Below are positions 59,066 through 64,000 of a DNA stretch of 64,000 bases, piece by piece. Origin of the DNA: UBA7446 sp024639165 (GTDB taxonomy: Bacteria; Bacteroidota; Bacteroidia; Flavobacteriales; Flavobacteriaceae); contig JAHEIX010000005.1 of assembly GCA_024639165.1 (NCBI GenBank), positions 56,551-120,550 of the forward strand, read 5' to 3'. Made by a program: the position numbers and the translations under genes. Every line of letters starts with the position of its first letter. The first letter of the stretch is position 1. Below the pieces are notes generated by a model, which was not told where the DNA came from, searched no databases, and was given only the letters and a program-made list of their open reading frames with translations.

Positions 59066-60150
59066 AGATGATGTAGTTGGAATGCTTGTTCTGTTTTTTT
59101 TATTACTGCTTCTGTTCGTTCGGGGTGTGTATCGGTAATAAACAGTTGGCCAAATGAGGATTCGTGGACCAGGCTGATGATTTTAGAAACGCGGACATCG
59201 TCAAGTTTGTCAAAAATATCATCTAGGAGCAGTAGGGGCGTCACAGCCGTACTTTGTTTTAGCATATCAAATTGCGCCAATTTTAGTGCGATTAACAGCG
59301 ATTTGCGTTGCCCTTGGCTACCAAACTTCTTGATGGGATATCCGTCAATTTGAAAAACCAAATCGTCTTTATGAATACCCACAGTACTAAATTGTGCCAT
59401 GCGGTCTTGGGTAGCCGCATTTTCAAGGAGCTTCTCAAAATCTTCATTTAGCAGTTGACTTTGATATGATACGCTTACATTTTCTTCAGCACCACTTATG
59501 GCAGCATACCTTTTTTTAAATAAGGGTTCAAAGGTAGATAGGTATTCCATTCTGGTCTGGTGAATGGGTGCGCCTAGGGATACCAATTGGGCGTTGTAAA
59601 TTTCTAATGTATCATTTGCTCCCTGTCCATAACGTCCCATTTGTTTTAGTAATGCGTTGCGTTGTTGCAGTATTTTTTGATACTGAATAAGCTGATGCAA
59701 ATAGGTTTTGTCAGCCTGACCAATCAGACGGTCAATAAAACTTCTTCGGGTTTGGCTACCTTCATTGATCAAGTCTACGTCAGCGGGTGAAATCATTACG
59801 GTGGGGAGTAGGCCGATGTGTTCTGATAACTTTTTGTATTTCTTACCGTTGCGAATAAATGCTTTTGAGGCTTCGCGCTTGAGTAAACACTCAATACGCT
59901 CCATACGTTCATCACGCTCAAAGTGTCCCTCAATTCGCATAAAGTCTGCCTGATGTTGAATGGTATGCGCATTTACAGCAGAAAAATAGCTGCGTCCCAT
60001 CGCCAAATGGTAGATCGCATCTAGCGTATTTGTTTTCCCTTTTCCGTTATTTCCAACAAAACAGTGGATAGGCGCATCGAATGTATATCGCGCATCGGAC
60101 ACATTTTTGTAGTTGGTAATTTCGAGGGCGTTAAGCCGCAAACTGCTCAT
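59062..60150 (-). CDS. recF: DNA replication and repair protein RecF
   Basis: An SMC-like ATPase of 362 residues. LRLNALEITNYKNVSDARYTF and IHCFVGNNGKGKTNTLDAIYHLAMGRSYF (Walker A) start the protein. FGSQGQRKSLLIALKLAQFDML is the signature motif and TPLLLLDDIFDKLDDVR the Walker B, followed by the D-loop. It loads RecA at gapped DNA together with RecO and RecR. It is the first gene of a leftward operon with the lipoprotein and DUF721 genes, and is divergent from the TPR gene at 60247. Confidence 0.95.
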   Translation of the reverse strand: MSSLRLNALEITNYKNVSDARYTFDAPIHCFVGNNGKGKTNTLDAIYHLAMGRSYFSAVNAHTIQHQADFMRIEGHFERDERMERIECLLKREASKAFIRNGKKYKKLSEHIGLLPTVMISPADVDLINEGSQTRRSFIDRLIGQADKTYLHQLIQYQKILQQRNALLKQMGRYGQGANDTLEIYNAQLVSLGAPIHQTRMEYLSTFEPLFKKRYAAISGAEENVSVSYQSQLLNEDFEKLLENAATQDRMAQFSTVGIHKDDLVFQIDGYPIKKFGSQGQRKSLLIALKLAQFDMLKQSTAVTPLLLLDDIFDKLDDVRVSKIISLVHESSFGQLFITDTHPERTEAVIKKTEQAFQLHHL

Positions 60151-60220
60151 AAAACAACGTATATTTAAGAAGCATCCAAAATAAACATTTTGGTGGCAAG
60201 GTGTATTGGAATAAAAATTT

Positions 60221-60228
60221 TATTTTTG
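60221..60228 (+). promoter_or_regulatory. Predicted -7 box (TATTTTTG) of the TPR-ribH operon
   Basis: TATTTTTG matches TAnnTTTG, 18 bases before the ATG at 60247. No -33 TTG with good spacing was found. Confidence 0.45.
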
Positions 60229-60246
60229 CAACCATAACAATTTAAA

Positions 60247-61002
60247 ATGGCTACGTACAAAAAACGCGGAGGTAAACCAAAAATGCCTCAACAACAAGCA
60301 CCAGAGCAAGAGAGTGTAACAGCTGAAGTATTTTCAACGCTTGACACTTCTGCAGGTCGTGCGGAAGCTTGGGTCTCTCGAAATCAGAACTATATCCTGT
60401 CTTTTATCGGCATCGTTGTCGTCGGGGTATTTGGTTATTTGGGGTATGAAAACTATGTGGTTAAGCCCATGCAAGAGGAATCTACCAACCTTATAGCACA
60501 TGCACAAACCCACTTTAATGAAGCTTTGGAAGACCCAACCTTGCAAGATTCTTTGTTTGTACTCGCCCTAGAAGGAGACGGAGTAAGCCCTGGCTTTATT
60601 GAAATCATCAATAGTTACGGCGGTTCAGCTGCTGCTCAAATAGCCACTTACAATGCAGGTATGATATACCTTAAGCGTGGAGAATACGATCTTGCCATTG
60701 ACTACTTAGAAGATTTTTCTGCTAACGATCCTGTGCTTGGCGCACTTGCGCTTGGTGGTATCGCAGATGCATTTACAGAGTTAAACCAACTGGAGGATGC
60801 GCTAGGCTATTACCGAAAGGCAGCGAATTATGCTGATAACGACTTGACAACACCTCGTTTTTTACTTAAAGGTGCTCAGGTAGCTTTAAGCTTAGGTGCT
60901 AAGGCTGATGCAGCAGCATTGCTAGAAACCCTAGCTTCTGATTATGCAGAAACCCCTCAGGCTACTCATCTAGAAGTGCTGTTAGCACAAGCCCAAAACT
61001 AG
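60247..61002 (+). CDS. Membrane-anchored tetratricopeptide protein (YfgM-like)
   Basis: A protein of 251 residues. After a basic N-terminus (MATYKKRGGKPKMPQQQ) there is one membrane helix at about 50-67 (YILSFIGIVVVGVFGYLGY), then TPR repeats such as AAQIATYNAGMIYLKRGEYDLAIDYLEDF and ADAFTELNQLEDALGYYRKAANYA. The topology and repeat part resemble YfgM, a partner of the Sec translocon and periplasmic chaperones. It precedes ribH by one base, so they are co-transcribed, an order conserved in flavobacteria. Confidence 0.87.
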   Translation: MATYKKRGGKPKMPQQQAPEQESVTAEVFSTLDTSAGRAEAWVSRNQNYILSFIGIVVVGVFGYLGYENYVVKPMQEESTNLIAHAQTHFNEALEDPTLQDSLFVLALEGDGVSPGFIEIINSYGGSAAAQIATYNAGMIYLKRGEYDLAIDYLEDFSANDPVLGALALGGIADAFTELNQLEDALGYYRKAANYADNDLTTPRFLLKGAQVALSLGAKADAAALLETLASDYAETPQATHLEVLLAQAQN

Positions 61003-61003
61003 T

Positions 61004-61471
61004 ATGGCGACTGCTCAACACGGTCCATTAAATTTAGATGCGGTGCCTAGCGCTGCAACTCTTCGGATTGCCGTTGTTGTTTCTGAGTGGAATGCTGAAA
61101 TAACAGCTAATCTATACGAAGGTGCCCACGCTGTACTTCAACAAAAGGATTGTTCTGACATTCAACGTATTGATGTGCCGGGTAGTTTTGAACTTATTTA
61201 TGGATGCAAAGTAGCTATGAATGCAGGTTTCGATGCTGTCATTGCATTAGGAAGTGTAATAAGAGGCGAAACAGCACATTTTGACTACGTATGTGAAGCA
61301 GTAGCTTCAGGTATCAAAGATCTAAATCTTCAAGGCAAACTTCCTGTTATTTTTGGAGTACTTACCGATGATACCCTAGCACAAGCCCAAGCGAGAAGTG
61401 GTGGGAAACTAGGAAATAAGGGTGCAGAAGCTGCAGTTGCTGCCATCAAAATGGCAACACTTGCTATTTAA
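61004..61471 (+). CDS. ribH: 6,7-dimethyl-8-ribityllumazine synthase
   Basis: An enzyme of 155 residues joining 5-amino-6-ribitylaminouracil and dihydroxybutanone phosphate, the penultimate step of riboflavin synthesis. IAVVVSEWNAEITANLYEGAHAVL, IDVPGSFELIYGCKVAM, VIALGSVIRGETAHFDYVCEAVASGI (with the catalytic His) and PVIFGVLTDDTLAQAQARSGGKLGNKGAEAA are conserved. It supplies flavin, the cofactor of the four photolyases in this window. Its 3' end overlaps the convergent crtZ gene by 8 bases. Confidence 0.96.
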   Translation: MATAQHGPLNLDAVPSAATLRIAVVVSEWNAEITANLYEGAHAVLQQKDCSDIQRIDVPGSFELIYGCKVAMNAGFDAVIALGSVIRGETAHFDYVCEAVASGIKDLNLQGKLPVIFGVLTDDTLAQAQARSGGKLGNKGAEAAVAAIKMATLAI

Positions 61472-61910
61472 AATACTTTAAGGGAACCCACAGCATACCG
61501 AAACATTCCCCTTTTGTTTTGCCAAGGTGTTTATGGTGGATTTTGTGCGCTCGTCGTACGCCTCGTGCATAGCGGTTGTTGGCGTTACGCCATATTTTAA
61601 AACGCTGGTGAATAAAGATATCGTGCACCATGAAGTAGGCCAACCCATAGGCAAAGATACCTATGCCAATGGCTAGTCCTGGAGTAAAACCATATTCTCC
61701 CCAAAAAACAACACACCCCACACTTACCACGGCATAAAAGATAAAAAAGAGGTCGTTACGCTCAAACCAAGAATTGTGATCTTTGTGATGGTGGTCCTTG
61801 TGAAGTGACCATAAAAAACCATGCATGACATACTTATGGCTAAACCACGCCATAAATTCCATAGTGAAAAACGTTATAAAAAACACGCCAATTTGGGCAA
61901 TCAGGGACAT
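61464..61910 (-). CDS. crtZ: Beta-carotene hydroxylase (sterol desaturase family)
   Basis: A di-iron membrane enzyme of 148 residues. Four His clusters typical of the fatty acid hydroxylase superfamily are seen: HKYVMHG, HKDHHHKDHN, HDIFIHQRF and RRAHKIHHKHLGK. Three or four hydrophobic segments lie between them. CrtZ adds 3-hydroxyl groups to beta-ionone rings to make zeaxanthin. It follows crtB by 9 bases in the same direction, so the two share a transcript. Its 3' end overlaps ribH by 8 bases. The lycopene cyclase and desaturase genes needed for its substrate are not in this window. Confidence 0.93.
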   Translation of the reverse strand: MSLIAQIGVFFITFFTMEFMAWFSHKYVMHGFLWSLHKDHHHKDHNSWFERNDLFFIFYAVVSVGCVVFWGEYGFTPGLAIGIGIFAYGLAYFMVHDIFIHQRFKIWRNANNRYARGVRRAHKIHHKHLGKTKGECFGMLWVPLKYFK

Positions 61911-61919
61911 GGTCTTAAG

Positions 61920-62759
61920 TTATAATAAATTGAATTGATACCGAATAAACGAACGTGCTAACACATCTACCTTTTGGTAATTTGGCACGCGAATTCTCTT
62001 TGCCTTAATCTGTGTCGAAGGTGTTTTTTTAAGTTTTTTCAGCAAACGTAAATAATACTTGTATGCGGTATAGACACCAAATTTAGCTTCATCTGGCAAT
62101 TGAAAAATACCCGCCAAGCCAGCACTGAAGTCAGCTTCAATTTCTTCGATTATGGTCTGCTTTGAATGTTCATCAAAGGCGTTCATGTCAACGTTAGGAA
62201 AATAGGAGCGTTCTAAATGTTCGTGGTCTGCTTTTAGATCTCTTAAGAAATTAACCTTTTGGAACGCGGAGCCTAAGCGCATGGCAGCATCTTTTAAGGC
62301 GTTGAACTGGACATCATCCCCTTTAACAAAAACTCTGAGGCACATTAAGCCCACTACATCAGCAGATCCGTATATATAAGCTTTGTACTCCTCGTCAGTT
62401 AAATAGGTTTTCTTAGACAAATCCCAATGCATACTTTGCATAAAGGCACTAATGTATTCGCGGTCAATATTGTAGCGGTGAACTGTTTCTTGAAAACTGT
62501 TTAAAATAGGGTTTAGGCTTATCCTATCTGTCAAAGCTTGTTCTAGGGATTGCTCAAAGCGTTCAAATAATTCGGCTTTATTATAATCGTGAAAAGTGTC
62601 AACGATCTCATCGGCGAAACGGACAAACCCATAAATGTTGTAGATGTCTTGTCGGATTTCATTTGAAAGTATACGAGTAGCGAGTGAAAAAGAGGTACTG
62701 TATGACTCAGTAACGAGTTTACTGCTTTGATGCGAAACTTGATCGAATAGCGCTTTCAT
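61920..62759 (-). CDS. crtB: Phytoene synthase
   Basis: An enzyme of 279 residues that joins two geranylgeranyl diphosphates into phytoene, the first step of carotenoid synthesis. FSLATRILSNEIRQDIYNIYGFVRFADEIVDTFHD carries the first aspartate-rich motif, YIYGSADVVGLMCLRVF the family signature, and LGSAFQKVNFLRDLKADHEHLERSYFP the second DxxxD motif. The length is slightly short but complete. It lies 79 bases after the merR gene and 9 bases before crtZ. A phytoene desaturase gene, often located between merR and crtB in flavobacteria, is missing here. Confidence 0.95.
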   Translation of the reverse strand: MKALFDQVSHQSSKLVTESYSTSFSLATRILSNEIRQDIYNIYGFVRFADEIVDTFHDYNKAELFERFEQSLEQALTDRISLNPILNSFQETVHRYNIDREYISAFMQSMHWDLSKKTYLTDEEYKAYIYGSADVVGLMCLRVFVKGDDVQFNALKDAAMRLGSAFQKVNFLRDLKADHEHLERSYFPNVDMNAFDEHSKQTIIEEIEADFSAGLAGIFQLPDEAKFGVYTAYKYYLRLLKKLKKTPSTQIKAKRIRVPNYQKVDVLARSFIRYQFNLL

Positions 62760-62824
62760 ATTTTTTGCCTTGATGCTTGTAAATATAAAATAATTATCGT
62801 GTCAAATGACCTGTGGCCAGAAAA

Positions 62825-62845
62825 TGTTTACTTGCTCCTAAACAA
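62825..62845. promoter_or_regulatory. Short palindrome upstream of crtB, operator-like
   Basis: TGTTTA and TAAACA, eight bases apart, overlap the merR stop codon and lie about 65-85 bases before the crtB start codon. On the coding strand the element begins TTGTTTA. Its arms equal those of the 32-bp operators at 54222 and 63744, but the spacer is shorter by ten bases, one helix turn. Chance cannot be excluded. Confidence 0.45.
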
Positions 62846-63743
62846 CGTTTAAGGCGTAAATCACATCATCAATAGATTTGAACTTGCGTATTTTATCAGG
62901 CATTTCATCTGACATGAATTGAACTTGATATCCTAAAATCCATAACTCACTGTCAATGTTTTCAATGATTTCTGAATTAAAAGTATTTAAATAAGCTTTG
63001 ATTTTGTCCTGCGTTGGTTCAATAGTGAAATAGGTAATAAAAGTAATGGGCTCTCCTATATCCACTAAATTATTTAAACTTTCGATTGGAACAGATTGAC
63101 CCAAGAAGACACATTGAAAACCATTGTTAAGTACTTCGTATTGTAGGTATAATAACCCTAACTCGTGAATTTCATTATCCGGTAAGAATAAAACAAACCT
63201 ACGATCTGTTCTGCGCGTGGATTTTTGCTGTAAATCCTCGCACATGGCGTGAATTTTTTGTTTCACTAAACTCGTAATAAAGTGTTCGTGCGATGGGCTG
63301 ATAGAATTGGTTTGCCACAGCACACCCAATTCATTCATTAATGGAACAAATACGTTTTTAAATACTTCACTAAATGAAAACTGCTCGAGTAAATCATTGA
63401 AGGTTTTGGTGAACAACCTCTGATCGAAATTGATCATGGCCAACTTAAATAAGCCTATGGACCAATCATCTGCATTCTTATTAATGGTAAGCTTGTGTAC
63501 GTTTTCAGTTATCTCTTGCGAGCTGAATGATGCGATTTTTGAGATTTTGTACCCATTGTTGTACAAAAGGGTAACGTTCAGAAGTTTCTGTAGGTTTTCA
63601 AGATTATAGAGGCGTATGTTGGTGTCGGTTCTTTCGGGCTCAAATAGATTGTATCGCTTTTCCCATATGCGAATGGTATGTGCCTTGATTCCTGAGAGAT
63701 GCTCAAGGTTCTTTATGCTAAAGCTATTTTTAACGCGATCCAT
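62838..63743 (-). CDS. MerR family regulator with CarH-type B12-binding domain
   Basis: A protein of 301 residues. The N-terminal MerR helix-turn-helix is FSIKNLEHLSGIKAHTIRIWEKRYNLFEPERTDTNIRLYN. A helical bundle follows with W-x9-EH (Trp143, Glu153, His154), and the Rossmann-like part has EIHELG (Glu191, His193, Gly196). These are the cobalamin-contact motifs of the photoreceptors CarH and LitR, in which light breaks the Co-C bond of adenosylcobalamin and releases DNA. It is upstream of crtB-crtZ. It probably represses its own gene through the palindrome at 63744-63775 and the photolyase operon through the matching site. Confidence 0.92.
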   Translation of the reverse strand: MDRVKNSFSIKNLEHLSGIKAHTIRIWEKRYNLFEPERTDTNIRLYNLENLQKLLNVTLLYNNGYKISKIASFSSQEITENVHKLTINKNADDWSIGLFKLAMINFDQRLFTKTFNDLLEQFSFSEVFKNVFVPLMNELGVLWQTNSISPSHEHFITSLVKQKIHAMCEDLQQKSTRRTDRRFVLFLPDNEIHELGLLYLQYEVLNNGFQCVFLGQSVPIESLNNLVDIGEPITFITYFTIEPTQDKIKAYLNTFNSEIIENIDSELWILGYQVQFMSDEMPDKIRKFKSIDDVIYALNVV

Positions 63744-63775
63744 TTGTTTAATGTTTAATAGACATAGGTAAACAA
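63744..63775. promoter_or_regulatory. 32-bp interrupted palindrome at the merR promoter, probable autoregulatory operator
   Basis: TTGTTTA (63744-63750) and TAAACAA (63769-63775) flank 18 bases. The element touches the merR start codon and overlaps the -7 box. It matches the photolyase operator in length, in its first 12 bases and last 7 bases (about 24 of 32 in total), in the opposite orientation relative to the gene. Confidence 0.7.
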
Positions 63776-63780
63776 AACTA
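63773..63780 (-). promoter_or_regulatory. Predicted -7 box (TAGTTTTG) of merR
   Basis: TAGTTTTG on the minus strand matches TAnnTTTG. Three of its bases are shared with the operator arm TAAACAA, so binding of a protein there should block transcription. Confidence 0.55.
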
Positions 63781-63825
63781 CAAAAAAATATTTATAAATT
63801 GCTGAAAACAAAAGAAATAAGAAAG

Positions 63826-63911
63826 TGCGCACGAGAGGAATCGAACCTCCACGGGATTTAACTCCCACTAGGCCCTCAACCTAGCGCGTCTACCAATTCC
63901 GCCACGTGCGC
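63826..63911 (-). tRNA. tRNA-Leu (anticodon GAG)
   Basis: An 86-base tRNA with a long variable arm, as expected for leucine. The acceptor GCGCACG pairs with CGTGCGC and the discriminator is A. The anticodon stem CTAGG/CCTAG encloses the loop TTGAGGG, which gives GAG. The T arm reads GAGG-TTCGATT-CCTC. The 3' CCA is not encoded. Confidence 0.96.
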
Positions 63912-63926
63912 TTTTGAATGAGGAAG

Positions 63927-63999
63927 TGACTTGGCTGGGGTTCGAACCCAGGACCCTCTCCTTAAAAGGGAGATGCTCTACCAGCTGAGCTACCAAGTC
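63927..63999 (-). tRNA. tRNA-Lys (anticodon TTT)
   Basis: A complete 73-base tRNA at the window edge. The acceptor GACTTGG pairs with CCAAGTC, with discriminator A. The anticodon stem TCTCC/GGAGA encloses CTTTTAA, giving TTT, and the T arm is CTGGG-TTCGAAC-CCCAG. It lies 15 bases upstream of tRNA-Leu, so both are cut from one transcript. Confidence 0.96.
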
Positions 64000-64000
64000 T

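Overview
The window comes from a chromosome of a flavobacterium (Bacteroidota, class Flavobacteriia). The evidence is low-to-moderate GC DNA, a predicted promoter motif of the Bacteroidota type (TAnnTTTG placed a few bases before start codons), weak Shine-Dalgarno sequences, frequent 1-4 base gene overlaps, and family-specific genes: DUF349, DUF4290, DUF493, OstA-like protein, TonB-dependent receptor, LytTR regulator, a 6S RNA of the Flavobacteria type after zapA, and the rel-fur-purA-ostA block. Four photolyase/cryptochrome paralogs plus carotenoid genes suggest a sunlit, probably marine surface habitat (inference).

Layout. 1-4.5 kb: the 3' part of a kinase-like gene, then heme A synthase, CCA-adding enzyme and Sua5. 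4.5-9.9 kb: a glycosyltransferase cluster including a GT4-GT2 fusion. 9.9-14.6 kb: dapD, divergent from ruvX-def-mazG, then a long DUF349 protein. 14.7-26.4 kb: leftward aroE, two DUF368 polyprenyl-phosphate transporters, a TPR protein, class III aminotransferase, OstA, purA, a Fur-like regulator, bifunctional Rel and an rRNA/tRNA methyltransferase. 26.4-29.7 kb: a LytTR response regulator split by one in-frame stop, ornithine aminotransferase and cysteine desulfurase. 29.7-36.6 kb: TonB receptor, M23 peptidase, zapA with 6S RNA, a membrane protein, a cupin and a DinB-like protein. 36.6-39.1 kb: an ECF sigma/anti-sigma operon with a Spy-like and a barrel protein, then tRNA-Met. 39.2-46.6 kb: START-like protein, aminotransferase IV, AlgH, fmt, recQ, a nucleotide kinase-like ATPase, DUF493, DUF4290 and murA.

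46.6-54.25 kb is the most distinctive part. It is a leftward set of eight overlapping genes: SRPBCC protein, SDR-like protein, class I photolyase, a 48-residue DUF2256 protein, CRY-DASH, an iron-sulfur (6-4)-type photolyase, a fourth photolyase-family protein and a DUF2805/TIGR03643 protein. It is followed by a frameshifted DUF1801 gene. 54.3-61.5 kb: SdpI-like protein, aquaporin, a TIGR02206 membrane protein, maf, kdsC-like, DUF2520, ndk, DUF721, a lipoprotein, recF, a TPR protein and ribH. 61.5-63.8 kb: carotenoid genes crtZ and crtB and a MerR regulator with a B12-binding domain of CarH type. The window ends with tRNA-Leu(GAG) and tRNA-Lys(TTT).

The main new observation links the last two regions. 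The promoter of the photolyase operon and the promoter of the merR/carH-like gene carry the same 32-bp interrupted palindrome (TTGTTTA-N18-TAAACAA, about 24 of 32 bases identical). A shorter version (TGTTTA-N8-TAAACA) lies upstream of crtB. I infer a B12/light-responsive regulon that joins carotenoid synthesis, DNA photorepair and several uncharacterised small proteins (DUF2256, DUF2805, SRPBCC, an SDR without catalytic Tyr). Apart from the frameshifted DUF1801 gene there is no gene-free stretch longer than 300 bases.
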